A model generated the notes under the pieces. It was not told the origin of the DNA. It saw only the letters and a list, made by a program, of their open reading frames with translations, and ran no database searches. The translations under genes were made by a program, and so were the position numbers. From Albula goreensis (lineage: Eukaryota; Chordata; Actinopteri; Albuliformes; Albulidae), in NCBI GenBank assembly GCA_022829145.1, contig CM040743.1:33700841-33764840 (forward strand): a stretch of 64,000 nucleotides of DNA, in the 5' to 3' direction. Of this stretch, positions 1 to 12,338 are shown one piece after another (the stretch's first letter is position 1; each line of letters opens with the position of its first letter).

Positions 1-3000
1 AAACTTGCCAATGTGTGTCAATATAGTGTTGATAAAAGCAGACACTCGCATTTAATTATCTGCCTGGATGATCTTCTGGACCATTCTGGGTACAACAGTT
101 CAACCATACCCAGGGAGACATTAAGACAAGGAAAATGATCCTACATTGATGCATGGCAGGTCTGTTCATAAGTGCTACTCATCTGAAAGTGAATGAGATA
201 TACTCAGTCTAGTAGTGTACTTGTATGACCATGAGGAACAAGGGGGCACATTGTAACTCCTGCCATTTGTGTTTCCCCTTCCTCAGCAATATATGAGCAA
301 TGCTGTGTGGTGTCCCAACCACCAAATACCCTAGAAACAAAGGGATGTGAGCCCTCATTTAGCCAGGAAATGGGTAGCACAAGCTGGCTTGAAAACAATG
401 GGGAACATGCCCACTTTAAACTAGCATGGGTCGCTCTGCCTTCAGTGGTTCCTCACACTATGCAGGTACATGCAGTGTTCCAGCTGAACAGTACAGATTG
501 TTCCCATCAGCTTTTGGAGGAGTGGAGAGGTGGGGGGGGTGTGTTCTTTCATTGAGAAAGAAAGGCAAATTAATGGGAGCGGAAGATTTGTTCGCAGCAG
601 ATCATCCTCTCAATGTCATTTGAGTCACCTCGCACTCTGCCAGGGCAGTGCCAACTCCTTGGTCCCCGCTGAGCAATCTTTCCGTCCTGTTTTCTGTTTT
701 TTCCACCCCTTTTTAGCTGCCGGAGTGCCGAGCTCTTTCACCAGCTGTTATCTCGGCTCTCACGCGACAGGCGGAGCGGAACCAGAGGCCTGACACTAGC
801 CTGCCTTTCCTGGCCAACCTGTAACTGGGTCACGGCCACTTGCCAGCAGTCGAAATGCCAGTCAGCGGGGGCCCGCGTGCGGCACCTGAACACACACCCG
901 CTCTCCTGCTTCACAGGGCATTGCCTACCAACCAGATTAGACTCGCTTGGTGTGGTCCCGCTGCGGATTGACAGCAAACTCTTTTTACATCACAGAAGAT
1001 TGCTTTTTATACTCCCCTATACAGATGCAGAGCTGTCTTTTAATACAAAAATGAATAGTCTGTAACTATTAATTATTGTGTCAGTTTTGGTTCTGAAAAA
1101 CAGAGAGCTCTACCCATGAAGAAATTCTTATTACTCAGCCTGGAAGAAGTAACAGGAACACAAAATTGTTTTAAAAATTGTGTTAAGTAGCACTTACAAA
1201 AGCTTCCATCATTATAAACGACCAAAGTCTTTTGATCCAATATTTAATATTTCATACAAGATGCCCAATCAATAAGCAAATTACAGCTGTTATAAGAATG
1301 CAATTATTGTGTATAAATATTATTGTAAGGGCATATAACATTGGAAATTGGTCGTAGTTTAGTGATCAAATGAGAGGCCTGGTGTTGAATCCCAATCACA
1401 CCAATGCCTGCTGTCCTTTTAGGTGATGCATAGTAAGACATAGTGCGCCATTACTCCATGAGTAAACAGCCGCCGGTCTGCTCAGCTGTACACCTGCAGG
1501 CAGTCTTTAAAGAAAGCATCTGAAAGCCGTACATTCTTTGGAGGACAAAGATTGCTCATCTTTGCGCTTCAACAGAGGACGCTTCCAAAATGTTGGACCT
1601 ATTAATAGGCTGGGGTATTTCGAATTGGGAGGAAAAAATACAAATGTGTATAAATAGTCAAAGTAGTTTCAGTGGTAGCATCCTTACATTGTTAATTATA
1701 GGCTTGGTTTTCAGACTCTCAGCGATTGAGCCTCAATCCTGACAGCGCTATGATTTCCCAAAGCTCATCCCACCTCCAATAAAGGTACATTTTTACTGTA
1801 AATCCATAAATCATAACCTTACATCAACAAAAAAAGAATTGTAGTGTTTGACGGGCACTTCAGTGTTGCCTGTGGTGAATACCATTTATCAACATTCTTT
1901 CCCCCTGCAGGAAAGGCAAATCGGACGTTAGAAGTCTGACAGATTTACTCGTCGTTAATTGAAAACGTGCACTCTGGCTAAATCTGTAATGTTTAGCAGG
2001 TGTCCCGTTGAAGGGGATAAACCTCCATTTGATTTCTGTTTTTTCTCCCCTCCTTGATATACCAGCTGCACTGTTTTCCCCTCTGGACTGATTGTAAGAT
2101 GAAACGAGAAGGCCCTGGGTCAGGTACGGCGAGTGAAGTCACCAGAAACCCCCTCAGCAGGGAAACGTTTTATGTGACTGAGGGGCAATGATCCGTGAGC
2201 TTGAGGACAGTACCAAGTCATTCTGACGACCGACTTCAGACAGGTCACCTTGGGAAGTCTACCATGCAATGGTTACTGCTAAATGTCTGCTAGAATGTAC
2301 TGCAAATCCAGGCCATCACATCTCTGATAACCCAGAGACTACAGGTCATTAACAAAGACATCCAGAATATCTGATATAGTGCATGGAATAGTCATGGAAT
2401 TTTAACAAATTGATTGGAAAATGGAATGGAATTTTTGGGAACCAATTGGAAAAGCTCAGTCGTACAGTGCTCATGCAATGTGACCACAGCCGCACAGGTC
2501 GTGATGGTGGCATTTAAGAAGGAACGATTGTGTCAGAGCGTCGACAGTTTCCTTCGCCATAAGGGGAAGGCTATGCCGCTAAGTGGGTGTGGTTTGCCGT
2601 CTGTCGCCATGGACACCCTGCTGTCTGTCAGTCATTGCACCCAGGAGGCCTGACTTCACCCACAGCCCCGGATTCCCTCCTCCACCACATCTGATGTAAA
2701 TGGTGTAGCGTTTCGCCACCTCTAAACAGACACAGCCTTTGTGAGATGGTTGCCTTTCACGGCATGCGCCGCGAGCAGGAATTACAGGACGGAACATCTG
2801 TCATCTTACCCAAGTGATAATGAGAAGAAACCTGCTAGCGGCTGAGGCGCTTAATCCACGCCTTGTCTGTGCCGCCATGTGATATGCTGTCGTCTGAGAG
2901 TGGAGCATGGCGAGTTTTTAATTTTTTTTTCACCCCTGGGCATGAATGTCGGTTAACACGTCGGCGGTATAGCTGGCTGGAGGAGGGGTCAGAGAGGTGT

Positions 3001-4480
3001 TTATTTGCAGATACGAGTATTCTCTGACCAGCACTAAATCTGTCTTGTCCCCTGTATTCACCTGGTGCCAAAAGATGACCAGCACCAGGCATATCTGTGA
3101 TTCCAGAAAAGGTATGCAAAACAAATAAATTTGACAGACAGCGAACAAAATAAAAAGAGCAGTTCCAATTATCTGCATGACAACGGTAAGATTGTTAGTG
3201 CTGTTGGTAGGCGGGGCACGAGCCATACTCAGGCAGCTGTTGTGTCTACTCTGAACCGTAAACAGTGCAGCATGCAAGATTACCCTAATGCGTCCTAAGC
3301 TCTGGGTTATATAATCATCCGACTGATCCTTTGTTTTGATTTTATTCCTCTCCCTAGCATACCACACGGCTGCGTTTTCTCAAAAAGCACCGGCTGCCTT
3401 GTTGATAACTACAAAATGCTGCTGAACAGGAATTAAAAGTCAACAACATCACTCACAAAAGATATGCTGTATAGTATTCTATAATTAAATATCTGAAGGT
3501 ATAATCCAAAATGAGAGGATTTTTATTTTCATGATATAGAAGAAAGTATACTGCATAATAATTATAAACTTGCAAATATAAGAGTGGCCAAATTTAGCAC
3601 AGACTATAACATATGCTGTAAATTTTGATTACATTGAATTTATTGAAATATGTATTATCTACATTTTACATCAATTTTTAATACTTTCCCAGCAATGCTT
3701 TAGCATAAGGACACTGGATGTACATGTTTTGTTTTGCATTACACAAAATGATTCAAAGTATAAGAGGTGACAATGAAAATAAGAGGAATATGTTATTAGT
3801 CTGAGACTAATATTGGCCTATGTGCTGTTGTTTGATTTTCTCTCTGTCATCAATGGCAAATAAAACTCTCCCACAGCAGATGGATCTGAATGTAAATCAG
3901 GCATTAAGTTCAAAATATTTCAATATTTTTCATCAATTTCATTTCAATACAATACAGGCTTAGCGTGTCCTCATTTTATTTTGAATTTCTCATGGTCTAA
4001 CAAATGGCTTAGTTTCAGTGTACTGGGTGGTCACCTTTCACCAATTAGGACCCCACTGGTTTCACCTGTATAACCTGGTCTCACCAGTCTATGATTTAAT
4101 AGTTTTAAAAATGCTACCTCCTTGTGACAAAACATGAACCATTTAGCACAATAACCATAAAGGCATCGTTTGACAATCATTGCCTCATGGGAACAGGCAC
4201 TTCAGAATTCTTCCCTTTCAGTATTACATGTGTTGGCCTTTTATGGGTTTTTAACCATTAGGACATGTTGCATCACATGGGCAGTAAGTCAAATTCAAGT
4301 GAAAGGCTGAACAAGGTAACAGACCATGGCCAGGGGAAATTCAAAAGGAACAGCATGTACACATGAAATTAGATTACCAAATGCCCTTTACTTATACTAA
4401 ATGGGTGTACAGTATAGTCTGTAAACATGTAAGACAACGTATTATAGAACTCAAATATTGCTTTTATGGTCTTTAGGGTT
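1..4480. other. Intergenic, no gene
   Basis: No supported coding sequence. Blocks at about 560-1030, 1900-2220 and 2500-3370 are more GC-balanced and complex than the rest and could hold regulatory elements. The remainder is AT-rich. A possible SINE relic lies at 1345-1430. Confidence 0.8.
1345..1430 (+). mobile_element. Possible tRNA-derived SINE remnant
   Basis: GTAGTTTAGTGATC resembles a pol III A box. GGTGTTGAATCCC (1381-1393) resembles a B box (GGTTCGAATCC). The spacing of about 30 nt between them is plausible. The rest of the element is not recognisable, so this is a weak call. Confidence 0.35.
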
Positions 4481-4544
4481 GTTGTATAACTATTACTGTT
4501 GTATGTTGTATAACTATTACTGTTGTTACTTAATTACTGTTGTT
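4481..4544. repeat. 24-bp tandem duplication, ~2.5 copies
   Basis: GTTGTATAACTATTACTGTT occurs at 4481 and again at 4505. A shorter partial third copy (ATTACTGTTGTT) follows at about 4533. It is local duplication in AT-rich DNA. Confidence 0.9.
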
Positions 4545-5021
4545 TGGGGATTTTTTGTGCTTGTTAGCTTCAGATACAAAACAGCATACAGAACATACAT
4601 TTAATCAATTGAAAGTGTGAAAGCATGTAATGCTAGCATTTTTATTTTGAAATGCTATCACACTTTCCAAAGTAACATGACAGCTCTGTTGCCATGAATA
4701 TAATTAAGAGGAATCATCTAGCAAGCCTAAATATTTGGATTGGGAATTGTACAGATCCATTTTATGAGTCAAACCATTGGCAAGGCAGTTTGATGGAAAA
4801 ATAGCTGGAGAAAGTTAAAAAGGAGTGACAGACTTTTTATTTTCAGGTCCAAATTCATTCACTGCACCATCCACCATTGCTATGCACTGAACCATGCAGA
4901 CACTGGGTTCCAGCAACTTATTAAGTTATGATTATGCTTCATATCTGTGGTTCAATGATACCTGTGTACAGAACTGACATTAGATCCTTCTGACCCATTT
5001 TCAAAAAAAACTTCCCAGGGT

Positions 5022-5133
5022 AACAGTGTAAATCTAGGCTCAGGTTTACCCTTCCCATATCTTAATCTTATCCATTATGAACTAAAAGGAAAAACTGATC
5101 CTAGATCAGCACCCCTAATCTCACCCGCTTAAG
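5022..5133. mobile_element. Fold-back MITE remnant, copy 1 (CTGATCCTAGATCAGCAC ends)
   Basis: The core TTATCCATTATGAACTAAAA is flanked by AATCTAGGCTCAGG on the left and CTGATCCTAGATCAGCAC on the right. These arms are near inverted repeats. From memory this is a dispersed palindromic element common in teleost genomes. A second, diverged copy lies at 20.75 kb in the opposite orientation. Confidence 0.65.
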
Positions 5134-5318
5134 CAATAGGGGCGTTGATATACAATTATTCTTTATCTGTCCTTTAAGTCATGTGAGGATTAACACTGTT
5201 CATATCCACAAGTTGAACCTACAGATGTTGATGTTAAAGAAAAAGAAAACATGAGCTGCATTGAAATTTATACATAGAAACATTTACCATGTCTTGTCTA
5301 CATACATTCAAATAAATG

Positions 5319-5344
5319 TACACACACACTTACACACACACACA
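5319..5344. repeat. Imperfect (CA)n repeat
   Basis: Two short CA runs interrupted by TTA, about 26 bp in total. Confidence 0.9.
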
Positions 5345-8300
5345 ACAAACGGATTTAAACAAATCAATACAAATGTGCTCAAATTCCACAAGTCTACTTG
5401 ATTTCTATAAATGTGAATTGTCAAAACCTTCTTGTTCAGTGTACTTGTGTACACCAATGACACATTCAAACTGTCAATCAATAAGCTCTGATCCTCTTTG
5501 TATAGTTATATTTTATTATCATTTATAATAATATTATTTAAGTATCATGGGATTTGTGAATTTCATGAGGTTTCCATATTTCTCAGTAAGTTTAAGGGGA
5601 TAATGGGCGTGGCCATATGATAGTAGACTCCTCATCTCCTAGCAACAGCAACTCTACTCCAACCAGTAGGGTAGCAGGTTTCAGAAAGATCACTCTGGTA
5701 TGTTGGGCAGTGCAGAATTAAGTAGGCCAACTCTGCCTGACCCGTCAGGTGGTAGGGTGATGGAGGAAAGCTCTGGCTTCCCGCCCCAGCCCTTTTTTGC
5801 CCGGTGACAGCCAGTTCATTGGGTCACTGGGCTACAGAGGGACCGAGTTTCACACTACAATAATCCCTGGCATTACAGCACTCTAATGCGCTTCATTATG
5901 CAACGGGCATCATGCGGATATTACTTTATGGTTATCACAGTCTTCTTTGTTGTTTTTCGTTTCCTTACTTCTTTGTTGTCTTTGTTTTGTTAGAAATTCA
6001 GATTAAACACCAGTCGTCTTTGATCTTGAGACACAGGCCTTATTTTCTTATAAGGCTTTATGAAGTCTTACAATAGCTTACATATTTAAATAAGATGAGT
6101 ACTTTGTACTGAAACAAAGGCAGACCAGGCCACTGTGGATATTAGATGGGCGCAACGTAGCATTGCGGCTCGTGCTGTAGGAAATAACTCATATTTTAGT
6201 TTTCAAACTGACAGCAACAAATAAGAATAGGGGAGCAATCAGGCAAGGCAAATACTCATTTTTTATTCATTTATGATGTTAAATGCGCTGAAGAAATGTG
6301 CAGCTACACAGATATATTTCTAAAATGGTTTCACTTCCTTTTATGAGTCTCATGCTGCCATAATCTCTCTTTGAAGCTTTTGAACCCCCTGATTTACTGC
6401 ACGCCGAGTGCAAACAGATGTGTCGGTGAGAGGAAATGCATTGTTTGCAGCGCTTTGTTGCACATGAATTAGCATATATTTTTGTAAAAAAAAAAAATTA
6501 GCCTACTTGCATTGCCCTGACACCCTTTTTTTTCATTATCATACCTTGAGAGACAACTGATCAGTTTCCTGCACTCCTCTATAATGTTGTTCTATTTATT
6601 CCAGCATTTCTTTTATTCTGCTCTGTAAAATTTAATTTGATGAGGAACAAGTGACAAGCACGTCTCATAAACAGTACCCTTTGGAATTTACAGTTAGCCT
6701 TATGCGCTCCCCTTAACAGTAGGCTTATTCACCCACAGCCATGACTGTTACAAGAACCATGCAGCAGTGGCAGTACATAAGTTATATTTTCACAAGAGAA
6801 ATTACATTATTAGCTTATTTATGTTTTTAAAGAGAACACGACAAAACAAGGCATTCATAGCACAGGGTGGAGGGGACCAATCACTGCATTCGATGTGCTA
6901 AAATTTCCAAGCTTGGCCATGAGTTCCCATCACAAATTTGTACCTCACATTGGAATAGACGCACTGTATTCGTAGGTGCTCTTGTTTGTTTCCATGAAGA
7001 CCATGGAAAATATAACATGTCGGTATATGTCTAGTTGAATCTGAGGCACTGTATGTGACTGTGTTCTAAGTATTTCTAGGGAGCAATGATGGAAGAGGGT
7101 GAGCATGAGTAATACGCAAAAATGTTTATTTAGTGTTTCTCTGAGCACGGTAGTCAGCATTGAGTCTCGATTCAGGAGTCACATAAGTCCTATTTTGCCA
7201 TGGTTGCAGACTTTAGGGTCAATTCTCTCAGTCATTTGCCATTCAAAACCAAAGTCACCGAGTCCCATACACGGGATTGGAATCGATGTCCTAATACAGT
7301 GTATCGATTCATCATTGATCTGGGATAAACCGTGTAGGACGCGTTGTTTGCATGGTGCTGGAGGCCCGCGAAAGGGCAAGCAACTGTTTACACTCTAAAT
7401 CACCTGGCCAAATTATGCAGGCGCGAGGTTGGTCTGAAGGCCAGGCCAGTGGCGGCAGGACACAGCACACTCTCCCACTACCCCCCCCAACCCAGGAAGC
7501 CTTGATAAGGAAAGCCGCCTCCTGCTCATTCCCACCACCATGGCTTTCATCCAAGCCGAGCGGGCGTAAACAAACGCCGTGCACACACCTGTCACTTTTC
7601 CAAATTCAGTTTCGGAGTGACAGTAATTCCAGGAATCCCAGAGTTTTAGTGGTAAAGCGAAACTTCACGATCTGATATTGCCTCAGAGGCTCCTGAGGGG
7701 GAGCTCATTTTTTTTTCTGACAAGCGCTTTCCGGCCGGGGGCAGAGAAGAGAGCCTACAAATCAGTTAAAGGCAATAAACCATTCATGGGAGCGATCTTA
7801 TCAGTACTCAAACACCTGCCATAAAGTTTACTCAGATAAGGTTCAGTTCTGCCCAATGGAGACGACTTTCATTTTTTAAGGAAATGGAGCGGGAGTGACA
7901 TGGAAATGTACTGTATCCTGCATGGTGAAGCCATTGTGCCGTTAAAAACGGGTAAACAGAAAATATAAATTTTCCATTGGTGATTTTCTTACAGTAAAGT
8001 GCAATAAAATGTCCAACAGCTAAGGCGTGTTTCATTCCCCTACAAGCAGTGGATTCTTTGTTGTATAACATCAAATGGACTTTTGAGCATATGTAACTGC
8101 CAAGATAAGACATTCACCTCGACATTGTTACATCTGAGTTTTGATTTTGATCAGGGACACAGCTGCTCTCTCAGCTCATAGGCTTAAATCCTCGAGTCTC
8201 AGGTGTAGTTTCCTAATCTCAACTCCACCCTGTTGCACAGCAAAAGTTATACAACGTCAACCAAGCTGCTGTCTGCATTATGTAGCTCTTAGATATATCA

Positions 8301-10539
8301 ATTTCACCTTTCATCAGCTTATACAAAATACCAGACTTGAAGCTTCCAGCTGAGTAATGGACCCTCTTATCCATGTTTCCTTTCTGCTTATTGTGTATAT
8401 CGCTATACGACTTTGTATACATAGTACTCAGCACACAGTTCTTCAAAATCTCCTCTGCTTCCATGAAAATTATGTTATTTTATAAGACATCTTGCAAGAT
8501 ATCAATTCCAGATCCCCTTGAAAACCTTCAATGCAAGATGCTCTTACAGATCTTCAATGTTTCAAGTGCCCTTGAATCGACCGCGCATAGTACCTTGTGT
8601 TCTGAAATGGCCCCAAGGGGATTATATAGTGACATTGAAGCTCTTACCTGAAGGCACAATGGAGATAGCTTTGACCACTTCAAGGATTTATATAAAATTA
8701 TGGCATTGTATTTTTGTTTGGTATGTGGCTATTGATTTGATGCAGCACTTCACTGAGTGGCCATCTTTTCGTTGCTCACTTCCTCCAAGTTTAACAGCCA
8801 GAGGTCATTACACCCTACAGTGAAAGTGGTTGGTGTAATATAGAGCTGGATAGTGCTTAAAAAAAGTGGGTCCATCTGTTAAAACAGTAATCAGCACTCA
8901 CAGCGGCTGGTGAGATTAATTCCAAACTGTAAACGGTCAGCATATTGAAATTGTGGATTTAGAGAAGCAAATTGAGGTAGACCGCTTAATAGCCAAATCT
9001 ATCCCTGAGTGCTGGAGTGTTATTTCTTCTCAGTACTATTACCTAAATGAATTAATGTAATTGCATTTCTGTGCTCTATTGTTGATACAGGGCACGCAAT
9101 GGTGAATGACGTCCTCTGCAGGCACCATGATGCTCTCTGAATTATTCAGTGCTGCATGATCTCAGAGACGCCTTCAGTTTTTTTTTTCTTGCCCAAAAAT
9201 TTGAAAGATATTTTAGGGATTTTTTAAAAATATAATTCAATTATTCATTGGATACTTTGCCAAGAGAAACTCATGATGTCTTTCTGGTCAGAAATCTAGA
9301 TTAAATATGTATCATAATGCATACAGGAAGAACAAAGGAAGAAAAAAGGGCATATGACAGAGACAAGAAAATAACTCCACAACTAATAATACACCCCAGT
9401 ATTCATAGCGCCGAAAATTATCATATGGAAAACACTTCATTATCTCACTGCAAAGACAATGGCGGAAAAAAAAGAAACCCACAAGCGCAACATGTCAGCA
9501 AGTATCAATTTACATCACACCAGCTTACACATTCTGCCTGGCACTCATCTACATAAGATTCCATTTCTGGCAAGAGGTTGTTGAAATCAGGGTAATATTG
9601 AGACAGCTGTTTATTACTGTAACAAACCACATCTCTCTCTGCACTATAAACTTGGCCATGGCAATAACACCAGAGCTCATGTTTGAGATTTTAAGAAAAT
9701 CAGTGGTGGGGGACAGCTGGACAGCTAAAGGTGTGCCTCAGCGCACTTTGTCCCATGATGTCCCATGCTCTGATCTCTGCACCCTGGGCAGGTCTGGACA
9801 CCTTGGGCTGTTAGCCGCAGTGTATGTCCAAAATCCCAAAACAATGACGTTTTCCAGGAATGAGGGTGACTCAGAATGCTTTCAAGATCAGAGTGATATG
9901 AAAATGTGTACAGTCTGTTATATAATTACTGCCTTTGTTTAACTGTGAGCTGGGAATAAGAAGATAGACTATTTTCAAATCGCGCTGCACATTTTATGCA
10001 CAACACAAGTCTGAGAAGGACCTGTTTTGAAGGAGAGCTAGGGTCAGATTTGATGGTGGAAGGTTGAAAATACTGATCAATTAATGAGTGGATCATCAAC
10101 ATGTGTGCAAAACAATTTAGTTTATTCTCTCTTAATGTTGCATCCGAAATAGGCAAAGATGCTGGTTAATGTTCTTTTGCAGTTCATTCTTTGGATAGCA
10201 GAAACTTCTCGAAAGCATTTGTTTTCTTCCAAAAACATAAATAAAAATTAGATTCCCATAAATGTATTACATCTTGCTGTGTAATTCTCCTTGCTGCAGT
10301 CACATTTTCCAAATAAAATAACACTTTCCATGTGACCTTTTACACAAGGATGTAATTTTACAAATTGCTGAATCTGTAACGTCAACCTGATTTCAATAAA
10401 GTTTAAGAAAAAAGTTGGCATCTTAATAGATTTTAAACACCTGCTTGATATAGCTCCTGTTGAAAAAGTCAATATAAAACATAAACAGAGAACTTTATGT
10501 TTACCACCTGAGGGCTACACCAATTAACGGTGGGCTCTG

Positions 10540-10900
10540 CCCCCGGCTGCTTCCCTTTTATCTTTACACAACGATTTTGCTGATTAAGCTCTTGTCTCGT
10601 TATTTAATTGAGACGGTTTCTGATTTACAGATAATATACAGGCAGTAGGCGTTTTGTCGGCACTATATTGGCATGACTTTTATTTTACTATACACAATAA
10701 AGTGTGCCAATTTCAGGTGTGAGTCATTGCCTGGGGTATAATTACGAAACGCAAAACCTGTTTTTATTGATTCGGTCTTCAAAAGGAAAATGACTGATGA
10801 CACATTGCATAATAATAACGTTTGTTCGCCTAATCACCTGTTGCTACCTGGAATGTCTGGGAACCTGACGATTTTATTGTCCTCCAGGCACTTTCTTCTA
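10540..10900. promoter_or_regulatory. Candidate conserved non-coding element
   Basis: This is high-complexity AT-balanced sequence with TAAT/ATTA cores, a GTCTC/GAGAC inverted pair (about 10593-10615) and no repeats or ORF of note. Its texture is that of developmental enhancers in gene deserts. The judgement rests on appearance only. Confidence 0.2.
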
Positions 10901-11377
10901 TTCATTGTTTTCTCGGTCTGTAGGTTGTAAGTGCTGTAATGCAGTATTTCATCACATTTCAACCGCACATGGTCTTACAAAAGAGTGCAATCGTTTAAAA
11001 AGGATTGCTGCAAGCTATACGTCCCAAATTGCTTCATTAAATACCAAGCTTTATACATTACAGCCAGTGAAAAATATCAGCTATATGAGTTGCCTTAGTC
11101 AAGTCAATTTACCACACAAACAAAGAAAATGCGGTGTTTACATGGGACCAATGAGAGACATTAAATCCAAATTGCCATCTCAAACAATATGTCCATAAAA
11201 TGAGGGAGGTTTTGTCAGCCAAAACGTCTGCATTTATGCTATAATGACCATCATTAAAAACTAGGGTGAAATGTCATTTATTGGTAAGGTAATTTAACAA
11301 TGGAGATATTGGTTATGTTGGCAAAGCAAACCCCTGATCATTCTGTGACAGCGATAGAGAGACAACAGAGAGAGTGA

Positions 11378-11400
11378 TAGAGAGAGAGAGAGAGAGAAAG
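11378..11400. repeat. (GA)n microsatellite
   Basis: A GA dinucleotide tract within a longer purine-rich stretch from about 11354. Confidence 0.93.
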
Positions 11401-12040
11401 GGATGATGTAGTATGCAGACAGAGCAGGGGCTCCTGTTCTCTAGTTGAAGCTTGCTGAGAATGCCCATGAGAGAGGCACTCTCAGTGAATATCTGTCAAA
11501 ACCCTTTCTGGTTCAAACATCCCATAAGGATTACCAAGACTAAAAGGCAATTGCGCGACTTTTCAAATGGGCAAAGGCTAATAAGCAATAAAGCTGATTA
11601 AGACTTCCAAAGCCATCAATGCCACATGTACATAATTTTCAGTTGGCTTTGCTTGCTTTTTTCCATCAGGGGAGCATTAGAAAACATGCAGTGAATCCTG
11701 TCCTACTAAACGGAAGGCAAACAGCTAAGCTGAGCTCTGTAATCTCTGGTGATGAATAAACGCGCAAATAAATAACCGCTCCGGGGGGAAATGCGACCGC
11801 ACAAGTTCCAAATCCACCCCGAGCATAAGGTGCCACTGTGGAGCTGCTCGTCTCAGACGTGGGAGCCCTGGTTTTGTTGGGCGACGAGCGGTCCCGAAAG
11901 CTTGCCGGTATTAACCTCACAGCACCATAAGCACAGTAGCAGCATTCTGTGCCCCACAGACTCCCAAAGGACACACTGTGGACACCCCCATCACCTGAAA
12001 TGAACTCATGTTTGTTGGGTGCTTCTTATCCATGTCTGTG

Positions 12041-12074
<34 letters not shown>
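12041..12074. repeat. (GA)n microsatellite
   Basis: A GA tract of 34 bp with one AAA interruption. It lies about 650 bp from the similar tract at 11.4 kb. Confidence 0.95.
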
Positions 12075-12316
12075 CTGTGTTATTCACAGTTCACTGAGGG
12101 CACAGAAGAGAGCTGTCGCTCAAACGCGAGCAGTACGCAGATGTGTGTTTTCATGTATGTTTTCATTCAAGTGCAGATGTCTTTGTGGGGGTGCAATTGT
12201 ACCTGTATCTATAAACAAACAGATCTTTGCAAAATTTTGTTTGAATATGAAAACCACTCTCTATGCCTTTCATGATTAGATTAGATCTGTTTTGTGAATG
12301 CAGGTCAGTGTACAAA

Positions 12317-12338
12317 CACTTAAAGGCACCTTTAAGTG
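12317..12338. other. Perfect short inverted repeat
   Basis: CACTTAAAGG is followed by CA and then CCTTTAAGTG, a 10-bp stem with a 2-bp centre. Too short for a microRNA hairpin. The 14-bp palindrome GGCCCTGCAGGGCC lies about 90 bp further on (12427-12440). Confidence 0.9.

Larger units (their letters stand above)
4545..10539. other. Intergenic, no gene
   Basis: AT-rich unique-looking DNA with a MITE remnant (5022-5133) and a short CA repeat. Sequence at about 6240-6480 and 7330-7840 is complex and CpG-containing, the latter with a forkhead-type GTAAACA at 7566-7572. Frames of up to 114 codons here have no recognisable protein features. Confidence 0.8.

Noticed and set aside
2930..3367. 145-codon minus-strand ORF with a hydrophobic stretch
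   Set aside because: No recognisable family or exon borders, and it crosses sequence that looks regulatory. The length is within chance for 64 kb of six-frame sequence.
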